Shown in pieces: positions 45,900 through 56,716 of a stretch of 64,000 nt of DNA; the first letter of the stretch is position 1; the number at the start of each line of letters is the position of its first letter. Source of the stretch: Uranotaenia lowii (lineage: Eukaryota > Arthropoda > Insecta > Diptera > Culicidae); contig NC_073692.1 in assembly GCF_029784155.1 (NCBI RefSeq), positions 365,471,160 through 365,535,159 of the forward strand, read 5' to 3'. The notes under the pieces are model-generated. The model saw only the letters and a list, made by a program, of their open reading frames with translations. It did not search any database and was not told the origin of the DNA. Made by a program: the position numbers and the translations under genes.

Positions 45900-48300
45900 T
45901 TATTGTTTTTTTTTTAAATTTATTTCAAGCTGTCCTCTCTACACGCGTATTGGTGTTTTGTTTTTTTTTTATTTCAAGCAGTTCTCTCAACTCGCTTATA
46001 AGTGATTTTTATTTATTTTAAACTGTTTTCTCAACCTGTTTGATCGCCAAACTGTCCACACAACTCGCTCTTTGGTATTTTTTTTTATTTGCTCTATCAA
46101 CCTGTCCTCTCAACCTCCTCTCTGTGTTTTTTTTAATTTTCTCAAGCTGTCCTCTCAATTTGATTATTGGTGTTTTTATTCAAATTCAAGCTGTCCTCTC
46201 AAAACACTTTTCTAGTGCATTTAAAAAAAAATTTAAACGGTCCTCTCAACACGCTTGATCGCCAATCTGTCCTCAGATCTTGCTTATTGATGTTTTTTTT
46301 TTCAAATTCATTTCATGCTGTTCTCTTAACTCTTTTATTGGTGTTTTTTTTTTTTAATTTATTTCAAGGTGGCCTCTCAACACGCGTATTGGTGTTTCGT
46401 TTTTTTTATTTCTAGCAGTTCTCTCAACTCGCTTATTAGTGATTTAAATTTATTTCAAATTGTCCTTTCAACCCGCGTGATTAAACTGTCCTCTCATTTC
46501 GCTTTTAAGTGTTTTTTTTTTTTAAATTTATTTCAATTTGGCCATCCCAATCAGCTTTTTGGTGTTATTTTTTTTTAATTTATTTGAAGCTGTCCTTTTC
46601 ACTCTCTTATTGGTGTTTTCTTTTTATTTCAAGCTATCCTCTCAACCCATTTTTGAGTTTTTTTGTTTTCATTTATTTCAAACTGTCCTCTCAACTCGCT
46701 TGGTCACCAAGCTGTTCTCACTACTCGTTTTTTGGTGTATATTTTTCTTAAATTTATTCAAGTTGTCCTCTCAACCAACAAGCTGGTATTTTTGAAGTTT
46801 GACCTCCCAGCTCGCTCATCGTTTTTTTTTTATTTATTTCAAGTTGTCTTCTCGACAACCCGCTTGATCACCAAGCTGTCCTCTCAACTCGCTTATTGAT
46901 TTTTTTTTTTTTCTTAAATTCATTTCAAACATTTATTTCAAGTTGTCCTCTTGAACCGCTTGATCAAAATGCTGTCCCTCAACTTGCTTATTGGTGCTTT
47001 TTTTTATATTTTCTTTCAAGCTGTCCTCTCAACTCGCTTATTGGTCTTTTCTATTTATTCCAAGCTGTTCTTTTGACCTACTTGATCACAAATCGCTAAT
47101 TGATGTTTTGTTTTTTATTTATTTCAAGCTTTCCTCTCATCACTCTTGTTTGATATTTTTTTAATATTTATTTCAAACAGTCTTCTCAACCCGCTTGTCC
47201 TCCAAGCTGTCCTCACAACTCGCGTATTGGTGTTTTGTTTTTCAAGCTGTCCTCTAATTTCACTTATGAGTGTTTTTTTTCATTTATTTTAAAAGTTGTC
47301 CTCTCGACCCTCTTGATCACCAAGCTGTCCTCTCAACTATTGGTGTTTTTTTTATATTTAAAGCTGTCCTCTCAACTTGCTTATCGGTGATTCCTATATA
47401 TTTCAAGCTGTCCTCTCAACCCGCTTATAGGTTGTTTTTTTTTTATTTATTTCAAACTGTTCTTTCATCTCACTTGATTACCAGGCTGTTCTCTCAATTC
47501 GCTTATTGATGTTTTTTTTTAATTTTATTTAAGTTGTCCTCTCAACTCGATTATTGGTGTTTTCTTTCTATTTTAAGCTGTCCTGTTAAAACTTTTCTTT
47601 GTGATTTTATTTCATTTATTTCAATGTATTTCCTCAACTCGCTTATTGTTGTTTTCCATTTTTTTCAAGTCATTTTCTCGACCCGCTTGATCACCAAGCT
47701 GTCTTCTAAACTCGTTTACTGGTGTTTTCTATTTATTTCAAGCTGTCCTCTCAAAACTTTTTTTGTAGTTTTTTTAAATTTATTTTCAAACTGTCCTCTC
47801 AACCCGTTTGTTCACTTAGCTGTCCTTACAGCTCGCTTATTGGTGTTTTATATTTTAATTTTTTTCAGACTGTCCTCCCAACTTGCTTAATGATGTTTTC
47901 ATTTATTTTAAGCTGCTCTCCCAACACGCTTTTTCGTGTTTTTTAATCTATTTCAAGCTGTCCTTTCAACTCGCTAATTCGTGTTTTCTATTTTTTCAAG
48001 TCCAACTGTCCTCACTACTCGCTTAATGTTACATATATTATTTTTTAATTCATTTCAAGCAGTCCTCCCAGCTAGCTTATTGGTGTTTTCTTCTTATTCC
48101 AAGATGTCCTCTCAACCCGCTTCATCACTAAGGATCCCTTTTATTTCGCTTATTGGTGTTTTTTTTTATTTATTTCAAGCTGTCCTCTCAACAACTTTTA
48201 ACTTTTTTATCAGTGATGCTGTCCTCTTAATTTGCCTTTCAATTTCAAGCTGTCCTCCTCACTCGTATGATTTTTTTAAGCAAAAATTTTAGGCTGTCTT

Positions 48301-51079
48301 CTGTTCTCTTTATTCTTATTTTGGCATAAATCACTTTTTGCTCATTTGAAAAACACTAGTTATTTATCACATATGGCGTTATGTTTTCGTTTTTTTCTCT
48401 TTGATCGAAATAGCTTTCGAAAATCATCAAACCGTTTTTTTTCTTCAATTATGAATTAACCATTTCAATTAATAATTTATGAAATACCTGATTTTGAATT
48501 AAGAACTTTCAATGTCGTATCCTGTTATACGTTGAATGTTATGTGCCCGAAGCGTGAAAATTTTTAATTCCTTAATGACTTTGATAATTTTCAAACATAA
48601 GATATCCACGGGAAAAGCTTTAAATCTGAAAGTTTTTAATTTTGAATGAAAATAATGATTTTTTTTAATGACTCTCATTAATAAAAAATAAGTTCATCAC
48701 ATTAGGGACCGCGACTTAAATTTGGCATTCTCTATCTCTGAAACCACTAGACCAAACTTTACAAATTTAGTATCTTCGAGTTATTGAAAGTGCTATATAA
48801 AATGTTGTAGAATAAAGTTTCTTTACCAAATGTATCGTATTTGAGCAATGCTTCTTAGTGAAGCACACACAGGTCAAGCGAAAGTTCGAGATATTTCGTA
48901 GTTGGTCTGCAAATGTGTTAATATTAAACATGAATATGATAATGTGGTGAATACGATTAAAATTGTTTCACAAGCCAGTCTTCAAATATATAAGAAAAAA
49001 AAACTGAGATTATGAAAAAAAGGAAAAATGGTTAACGGTGACGGGATGTCGTTTTGAACTCCTATTTTTTTTAATAAAGAATTTCACAGAGTCAAAATGT
49101 GAAAACAAAAAAAAACTTGCCTGAAAATCATAAGTAATAATTCGAATAACTTTCACAGCACATTGGCTATGAGCACTGAATTGCGCTAAAAAACTTTCTT
49201 AAACTCACTCCCGGTCCTAATGAAGCAACTCATAAAGCAGTCGTATGTTCTCATTTTGGAAAAACAACCAAAAAAAATCTCAGATAATTATATGCTGATA
49301 GTTACGGTTTTAATTCGCATTAACTGTTTTTTTTTTTCATTTTGCTGCACGTTGGCTGCATTCTCGCTTCGCGCTGTTATCAGATCCCAAGATTGTCGCC
49401 TTGCGTCGTTCCTTGTTGTTGGCATCGGCAAAATGAGACAAAATATTCAGCAGAAGGTTGAAAAAAATTTAACTTTTTTCATTCAACAGAAGAAAAAAAA
49501 CACAAGCGTGAAGTAAATTCATTAGCACAAGTTGACTTGAATGTATATTTTTTAAAGTTTCTTTTTTGAAGTTTTAGTGTTTCCTATCTTTCTCACTTAG
49601 GACTTGCACTGCACTGGCTGGACTCATGGGAAGAAAGAAGTGCATGTCTTCTTGTAGGATTTTTTTTTTGCAATCTCTCGTCTGAAGTTGCCCCAGCTAC
49701 ACCCGGGAAGATTGTTGCTCTGTTTTACGGTGTAATTTAATTTCTGCTTCCTTGGGGCAGAAAACGACCCAGTCGGTTGGCAGACTTTGATCTTGTCCCT
49801 GACTTTGTGTGTCTGCCTGACTGCCCTCTACTTTTTAAAAGGTAGAACCCAGGAAGTAAAAGGATATCAGATAAATGAGACGTACTCCTTGGAGGGACAC
49901 TTAATTCATTTAGAATACTTTTCTGTCTCTTCTTGTTCCATCCCACGGAATGTTTACTGCAAACGAATGACCGTTACATGCTTCGCGGGTTAATGGTGTC
50001 AGAAGCACCGTGGACGGTCATTTGTTTGAAGTTGGGAACGAAATTGAAAAATATGCTGGAATATTAATAATATTGTGAAAAAAAATCCAATTTGAGTTTT
50101 GGTAATCCAAAAATGTCAATGTATTTCAGAAATTTTAAAGGAAGTTTTAAATTAAAACAATACTTTTTTCCAAAAAATAATATATATACACATTGATTAG
50201 TTGCAAGGCAAGCATTGGTTTGTAACTGGCTCATGTTAAAAGTTGACTTAAGAAAACAATTTGGTATCCCAAACTGCTTTTAAATGCAAAGGGATTACTT
50301 TCGTTTGGTCTTAAGATTTGTTTGCCTTCCTAGGGATCAAACAAAAATTTCACTCACTAAGGTAAGAGAGTATTTTTCCCTCAACCGCATCTCCGATAAT
50401 TGAATAAGTTTCCTGTGCATCTTTCAAAGTTTTACTTACTAGGGGAAACAAATCCAGTGTGGCTATTTTCTAGCGGTTTCAGTTCCATTTGAAGAGGGAT
50501 CACAAACCAAATGACTAACCAAAAACAAAAAAAAAGTTTTCCCTAATGGCCAAGTTTGTAACGGTTGGAAAACCTCTGAAGGGGAAACCGCTGATAAATT
50601 GAAGATTTCATCAATAGAGACATCTGCGAGGGATCTTTTCGTCTAATAGCTGTATCAATGAAAGTGCGGTTTCCCATATGTAGCTCTCTTACATTCATAT
50701 GATAATTCTTACACAAAATAAGGGTGTTTGTTTTCCTTTTGGCTTAAATTAAGGGACAGAATTCAATTATCTTTGAAAGCCTTTAATTGAGAAGAATCAG
50801 ATGGTCTGGTCATTATCTGACTAAAGGTTAATTTTCAATATCCAACTTAATACTTATTTGCTTTGAAATGAGAAAATAATGGATCGAAAAAAAGGGTGCA
50901 AGTGATTAGAGTTAATTCAATACTGAATGATTCCAAAACAGTCAATGGAGTGGATTTTCTCCCGAAGAAACACAAAAATATTTGAAAAAGGTCCCTACAA
51001 AGTTTTTATTCTAACTCCCTGGATGTAAAATAACACAAAGAAATTCAACCTTCCATAAAGTGCCTCAATAAGAAATTCC
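48301..51079. other. Gene-less stretch, no recognised feature
   Basis: AT-rich to about 49200, then more complex with higher GC (about 49330-50060 and 50260-51060). No exon with domain-like content or paired splice sites could be supported. A TTG-initiated hydrophobic frame at 49787 was considered and rejected. Confidence 0.4.
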
Positions 51080-51204
51080 TTGCACATTTTTCCGAGCCTG
51101 GAGATATCGATTTCGCATTCCCGTCTGCTATCGACCCTAATTTTTGGCTCCTCTTTCCCGTATTTCATCTACCACCCACACACCTCGACTCATTGTAAGT
51201 GGAT

Positions 51205-51763
51205 GGACTTATTTGATTGTGAATGGTACACATTTTCCTCTTCCGGCGATTCATTTGCACCGAAACCAGTTTTAAGCTATAAATTGTCAGTTGAATGGAA
51301 AAATGTGTGGGCAAATTTGAATTATAAACTCATTTCTTTCCAAGATGGCTCATTGGTTTATTCTTTTGTAAATGACTTGATACCAAATAAAAGAAAATTA
51401 GAAATGTACAATGTTGGTAATTTGAAATCAGTGATTTGTGAAAAATGTGGCTCCATAGATGATAATATGCATCGTTTAAAATCATGTAAAAATGCTAATG
51501 CAGTTTGGAAATGGTGCGAAAGTATAATAAAAAATCGTTTAAAATTAAAAATCAATGACATTGAAAATATCTTACAAAAAATTATTCCAAATAACTGTAA
51601 AAAACTTAAGGCAGCATTATGGTTGGTAACGAAAGCGATTTCATACAATTTGAGGGTGGCCGATCCTAGTTTGTATGTTTTTAAAAGAGAATTGAGGGAA
51701 GTGAGGTGGAATAACAGAAAGCAATTCAAAGCGGAGTTTGGTGTGTTTTTGAATATTTGTTGA
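51205..51763 (+). pseudogene. C-terminal zinc-finger domain of a LINE ORF2
   Basis: The open frame contains WKNVWANLNYKLISF, YSFVNDLIPNKRKL, a zinc motif C-EKC-GSIDDNM-H-RLKS-C (CX2CX7HX4C), AVWKWCESIIKNRL and a basic end. This order (a Y..xND..P.K block, then a CCHC motif, then W-x-W) matches the region after the RT domain of poly(A)-tailed LINEs. The RT itself is absent, so no activity is possible. The frame extends upstream to 51080, but that part has no retrotransposon character. The family was not identified. Confidence 0.65.
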
Positions 51764-51873
51764 CCCAAGTTTTGAGTATGGCAGTTAGATATGAGTTAGG
51801 CTAGTTAGTTGACCATGTAATGTAAAAACACGATTTTTAGCTTTAAATAAAAAAAAAAAAAAAAAAAAAAAAG
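51205..51873 (+). mobile_element. 5'-truncated LINE 3' end with poly(A)
   Basis: The plus strand reads a retrotransposon C-terminal domain up to a TGA at 51761-51763. A short 3'UTR, AATAAA (51846-51851) and a poly(A) run to about 51872 follow. The 5' junction with host DNA lies somewhere between 51080 and 51230. No target-site duplication could be fixed. Confidence 0.75.
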
Positions 51874-52400
51874 CCTAAAAGGCATTGGGGAAATGGCAAA
51901 ACATTCCATGGCGGCGTGCCTTCCTGGTACGTTTTTACTCACACACTCGAACTCGAGGAGGGTTCTTATCTTGAACTTGATCTTGGACTGGGGCCAAAGT
52001 AATTGTGTACAGCACTTTGGAATGTGTGAGTCGTTTTCGTTTTGTTTTCAGGAAAATGGGAATTAAGGAGGAAAATCAAATGAAACCGAAGGCAGTTACC
52101 CTGTTTGGAACCATTTTCTGAAATGTCCTAAAACTAATTTTAGTATGTAGGAGGATATATCCTGTCTAGGAATGGCTAAGGATGAATATCAGAAAAGAGA
52201 GCTAAAATCGTAGAAAACAAAATGTCTAGGAATGACCAAAATTCGAAGGAAGCTCTTTTGAGCTCTTGTTATACAAAAAAAAATATATTAAGGCCTTAAG
52301 TCTGTAAAATAACCAAATTTGTGTAATAATTTATGAAGCTTGTTTCTAACTTTTTTTTATTTTAAGATAAGTTAACCACCGTTAATTGATTTTTGTAAGT
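51874..52400. other. Gene-less stretch, no recognised feature
   Basis: Short AT-rich section between the LINE end and the palindrome. Nothing is assigned. Confidence 0.45.
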
Positions 52401-52656
52401 TTATTTTCGGCATATCGGTGAAATTTATACTCTTGAAGAAAGAATATCAGAATTGAAAATTGATAAAGATGGATAGAAAAGTGAGGAGAAAATTTACAGA
52501 TGTTGAAAAGAGCGAAAAAGCATTTTCGCAAAAATGCTCTTTCGCTCTTTTCAACATCTGCAAATATTCTCTTCACTTTTCTATCCATCTTTATCAATTT
52601 TCAATTCTGATATTCTTTCTCCAAGAATATAAATTTCACCGATGTGCCGAAAATAA
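52401..52656. repeat. 256-bp near-perfect palindrome without spacer
   Basis: Bases 52401-52528 are the inverted complement of 52529-52656 with only scattered mismatches, and there is no loop at the axis (52528.5). Consequently both strands read nearly the same peptide, with MDRKV, DVEKSE, FALFNICK and FSIHLYQFSILIFF. This is a result of symmetry and not evidence for a gene. It may be a snapback element or a hairpin RNA source. Confidence 0.93.
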
Positions 52657-52916
52657 ATTGTTTCAAACTTTGATTCAAATTTTTGGACAATTCTATTTTG
52701 CCGCATTGTAGAAATAACTTTCTATTATTCAAATACTAAGTTTTCAACTTGTCTTATGAGTTGAGATTTTTTTTTAGTTGTCTATGAAGCCGTTGGGGGT
52801 TGCAGCCGTGCAGGGTTTTCGACAAATAAAAAAAGTGGTTTTCACATATATTCCATTAATTATTGAAAAAAAAATAAAGATGTAGAATTCCTCGAGAAAA
52901 ACATGTATAATTGATG

Positions 52917-53270
52917 CTTTCGGGCAATTTTATCTTAAAACCTGGCCAAATCCGGGCAGGTTTTAATTTTTTTTTCATCGAAACACATCAGCAAATTTCA
53001 AATGGTATTTTCGACTTTTCAAAAACCAGTCATGATTACCTGGAAAAAACCTTTTCGGAAATATTCGTTTTTTAACGCAAAAATGGAAAATTTATAGCAA
53101 CTTTGTTTAAGTTTTTTGTATGGTTTTGCGAATAAAGGTCATGAATCCGGGCATTTTTTAACCAAATCCGGGCAACAGGACCGGATCGGCGTTGTCTCTA
53201 ATTTTGCATCAAATATCCGGGCAAATCCGGATGAATTCGAGCGATCCGGCAAGCTTAACTTAGCTATTTA
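52917..53270. repeat. CCGGGCA-type dispersed repeat, copy A
   Basis: It shares TCTTAAAACCTGGCCAAATC, then AAATCCGGGCAAC, then AAATATCCGGGCAA and CCGGCAAGCTTAA with 55845-56160 in the same order and strand, about 350 bp apart end to end. Confidence 0.7.
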
Positions 53271-53504
53271 GAAAGCTTCAGCGGAGTTTATATTTTACTT
53301 CCAAAAACCATACACAATTTTTTACGTATTTAGGTTAAGAAGGTTTTTTTTAGAAACGAACACACAAACATACAGGATCTCAGAAACGACACATGTTTCC
53401 TCGAAGAGATTCAATTTTTCTTAACTGTAAGCGCACATCTTTCGAGAATATGATGGCTAGAATCTTACAAATGCTAAAATCACCAACACACACAAAGTTT
53501 ACTA

Positions 53505-53590
53505 TGTATGCCGTGACCGGGATTCGATCTTATGCCGGCTGGCTTAGAAGAATTGAAGGTTATCCTCTAGACCACGGGCTGCGGCATTTA
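53505..53590 (-). mobile_element. tRNA-derived sequence (SINE head or tRNA pseudogene)
   Basis: On the minus strand there is TGGTCTAGAGGATAAC (A box) and GATCGAATCCCGG (B box) at tRNA-like spacing, but flanking acceptor halves do not pair well. It is probably a SINE head. No tail was defined. Confidence 0.5.
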
Positions 53591-55844
53591 GGTTAAGGTT
53601 TAGATTAAGGTTTCATAGTATTTAGGAAAACAGACAGACAGAAAAATTATATTAAAAATTCATTCGTTAAAGGTTTGTTCTTTAGCAACAGACTTCTGAA
53701 TGTAATCGCAGATCTTCTTAAAAATAAAATAAAATAATTATTCAGTTTAAAATATTTTATACCAAATTTACATTTCCAAGTTCAATCACATCAAATTTTG
53801 AAAGATAGAAAAAAATAGATAAAATTTTTGATTTAGAAATGTGAAGAAGGTTTCAAACTATGTTTTAGAAGAAAATTGAATGAAAAATTGAGGGAATTTT
53901 AATTTTACAGTTTTTTATACCGAGCACAAAAATAAAAATAAAAAATACATCTTTCAGAGAAAAATAAAATTATGATATAAAATAACAAATGCTTTGATGT
54001 CTTATGATGGAATTTTCAAGAAAGAATCATATCAAGATGTCTTTCAAGAAAGAAAAATTCGCAAGGTCTACAATTCAGAGTTTCAATTCAAATTAGAAAA
54101 CATACATCATCCAGAAAGTAAAATAAAATCGAAATCGAAAAAGAAAATATTCGTCTAATTAAATTTGCATAGATGTTTCAAATTCGTAGCTTAAAGCATT
54201 ATATGATTCCAATGAAGTCTAAATATAGGGTTTTACTCTATAGATCATGGGTGGCCAAACCATGGTCCTAGCCTTTTGTGGCCCGCGAAGCTATCATTTT
54301 TTCAAAAATCACATTTTTTAAAAGCCATGTTATAAGAATTGATCGATTTTCTTGGTGTGCGTATATCATTTGAAAAAATATATCTTAATCTACATTAACT
54401 AAATTCAAAACAAAGATATGAAAATTTCTTTAGATAAGTGATATAAACCAAAGGAATAAAAGTGTATAAAATCTTATTTCGAGAAAACACTCTTTTAAAT
54501 TGTTATATTTGGCCATTTTCCATACATTTTTCGAACATTTGCAATTTTCTTTCGAACGTAAAAGTATGCCAATATATTTTTGAAAATATAAATAATTCAG
54601 CATGGAGAATCGTTTGGCATTATTTACTGAAAATCAATCATTTTTGCTCTTATACTCCTTTGGCTCTGCGGGCCTCATATAATATTACAAAAAAAGGTTA
54701 CCGTCAATGTTAAAAAAAAGAATAACAATTACATTTGTTAAATTATCAAATAAGTATGGTATTTGACATATTATCTGTAAACTCCATCACATATTTTTCA
54801 ATGTTTCCCGATTGGATTTTGGTTACTACATATCATTGCATTGGTATGGAGAGCATTCAAGCGGACCCTATTTTTAATATTGAGGAGTTTAGATAGCCTC
54901 TGAATAAAAGTAAGATCGTATCAAAATCTTTTAAAAATCGGAAAAAATAACCGAAGCATATCAACATCATGATTAAAATTAAACATTTACAATAACTTCA
55001 ATCATTTGTAACATGAATTCTATTTCAACAACGTCGTTCATTTATCCAAATTTAATAACTTTCGCAAATTATGTAAAATATCGAAAGTTTGCTGTGTAAA
55101 TTAATCCAATATGTTATTGTTTGCTAAGCTTTAACAGAAAAAGGGTATATGTATTTATAAACATTAAACAAAATCCAATTTTATTTCAATTTGCATATTG
55201 CTCTGTATTTAGGAACATCAATAATGAAAAACAAGACACAATTTACAGTAGAGTAATAAAATTCAACTAGAACCGGTTTGTTAATCTTTCAGAAGAACTA
55301 CTTTTTTTAGTAAAATTTTGACTTGAAAAAGGTGCAATGATTAAAAAAGACTTCGTATTCATCCTGTTCAGAGAAGGCTTTCTAAATTCGCTTGTCAAAT
55401 CGAGACATCAAAAAATTTGGAAAGAGTTGGATTGAATTGAGGTTGAGGTCCGTACTTCGAAAAATCAATATTTAAGATTCTTGTTTTCAAGAATACCATT
55501 CTTTATTTTTTTTTCATTTGTCTATCAAATTTTTCCAAGGAAAACTCTTAACTTCAAAACTTTGGAAAATGGGCGTTAAATTTTTTTTTGTATTTTTAAA
55601 CCATAACATTGACTTTATGTTCATTGTATTTATGCCATTTGACATTTCTGGAATGAAAAGAGATTTTAAATGCCTTGAAAAGAATGACGTACATACATAA
55701 GTTGGGAGGGATAATTCATTTCGTATAGCGTAATATTTATACTATTTTTCGAATGGAGCAAAATTAATTAAAAATATGCAAGTAACCAAAACGACTCATT
55801 AAGATGAATCTATAATGAGGTAGTCAGCAGCACGTATCAGGGCT

Positions 55845-56160
55845 GGAAAAATCCGCACTAATTTCATCTTAAAACCTGGCCAAATCCGGGCATTAGATTT
55901 TTAAATTGTCGATTAAAACTCCAAGAAATATCAAAAGCAAATCAATACCAAAAAAACTTGAGAAAAATATCCATCAAAAGTTATCAGCAGGTTTTAAATC
56001 ATATTTCCGGCTTCCGCAAAACCTTTCATGATTTTCTTAGTTCAATTTGCAAAAAAGCATCCGAACATTTTCAATAAAATCCGGGCAACCAAGCCAGACC
56101 GAACTTTTCCCGAAGTTTGTATTAAATATCCGGGCAATCTGGCAAGCTTAAGCTTTACTC
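55845..56160. repeat. CCGGGCA-type dispersed repeat, copy B
   Basis: Parallel to 52917-53270. It sits inside the hAT-type element and ends with ATCTGGCAAGCTTAAG. Confidence 0.7.
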
Positions 56161-56220
56161 GATGTGACCTACGCAAATGTTTTCATAGCGTTTTCAAAAA
56201 TCTGTTCTAATTTTTTTTTT

Positions 56221-56390
56221 GTACGTCTCGGTGGTCAAGTGGTTAGCGTGGTATGACAGTAATCGCTGATTACATGGGTTCGATTCCCATCTTGGTACTG
56301 GGTGTTAAATGTTAATCAAAAGTTGTCCACGTCATTTATTCAGTCTGTAAAGCCTAAAGCGGCTAAGACGGTGTATGTCTTTTTAAATAC
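56221..56390 (+). mobile_element. tRNA-derived SINE within the hAT-type element
   Basis: The plus strand has GGTGGTCAAGTGGTTAGCG (A box) and GGGTTCGATTCCC (B box) with about 30 bp between. It begins TACGTCTCGG and is followed by a non-tRNA body. The predicted acceptor arms do not pair, so it is a SINE or pseudogene and not a working tRNA. Confidence 0.6.
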
Positions 56391-56716
56391 TCCAGAACAA
56401 TCTGTTTTTTTGGCCCGCCATTTATGAAATTTGGCCCGTCTGTTGAAAATGTTGGCCACCCATGCTATAGATGATCTTAAAAAATTCAAGTTTTAAATTC
56501 GGATTTAAAAATAAACGCAGAAAACGGTTATGTCATTGAAAGTTTTATATATAATTCAAATAACAAACCTTTGATTCGATTTTAAAATTCCAGGTTCATA
56601 ATTAAACCTTTTTTTAAAAGTTAATATTGCAAGCTTTGTATTCTCAAAACATTCTTTTGTATGTATTCGAAAATAAATTTGATGGATTTGCGACTGATGA
56701 ATGTAGTCTAATCTAG

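Larger units (their letters stand above)
41680..48300. repeat. Degenerate satellite array of about 50-bp units, with three insertions
   Basis: The unit is close to CAAGCTGTCCTCTCAACTCG followed by CTTATTGGTGTTTT, a T-tract and ATTTATTT. A second, shorter unit type has CAACCCGCTTGATCACC in place of the T-tract part, and the two are interspersed. Units are best conserved at about 45900-48200, and fade at the left edge (41680-42350) and right edge. The array is broken by a retroposon (42382-43026), a hAT-type element (43425-44987) and a TTA-target element (45126-45899), whose removal restores the unit sequence in each case. Long open frames here are by-products of T-rich repeats. Confidence 0.9.
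52657..54237. other. Gene-less stretch with repeats
   Basis: It holds the CCGGGCA-type repeat (52917-53270) and a tRNA-like sequence (53505-53585), described separately. The remainder is AT-rich without support for genes. Confidence 0.45.
54246..56464. mobile_element. 2.2-kb hAT-type element
   Basis: CTATAGAT is repeated on both sides (54238-54245 and 56465-56472), an 8-bp target duplication. The ends are inverted, CATGGGTGGCCAA at 54246 against TTGGCCACCCATG ending at 56464. The 2219-bp interior is AT-rich and has no recognisable transposase. It holds a CCGGGCA-type repeat (55845-56160) and a tRNA-derived SINE (56221-56390). The intact duplication implies no large rearrangement since insertion. 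Confidence 0.9.

Noticed and set aside
46040..48292. Overlapping hydrophobic open frames rich in F, L and S
   Set aside because: They are translations of the T-rich satellite and shift frame with the unit length.
41680..48300. CRISPR-like array of regular repeats
   Set aside because: Units are contiguous, degenerate and lack unique spacers; the context is eukaryotic satellite DNA.
49787..49993. Signal-peptide-like hydrophobic frame
   Set aside because: It has no ATG (starts at TTG), no matching splice sites and no domain afterward.
51080..51204. N-terminal extension of the LINE C-terminal frame as a host exon
   Set aside because: The composition is non-domain-like and the frame probably opens by chance before the LINE junction.
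52382..52711. The same peptide on opposite strands, at first suggestive of a duplicated small gene
   Set aside because: It is explained by the spacer-less palindrome; both frames are symmetric and run into flanking stops.
56221..56300. Functional tRNA gene
   Set aside because: A and B boxes are present but acceptor arms do not pair and the sequence continues into a SINE-like body.
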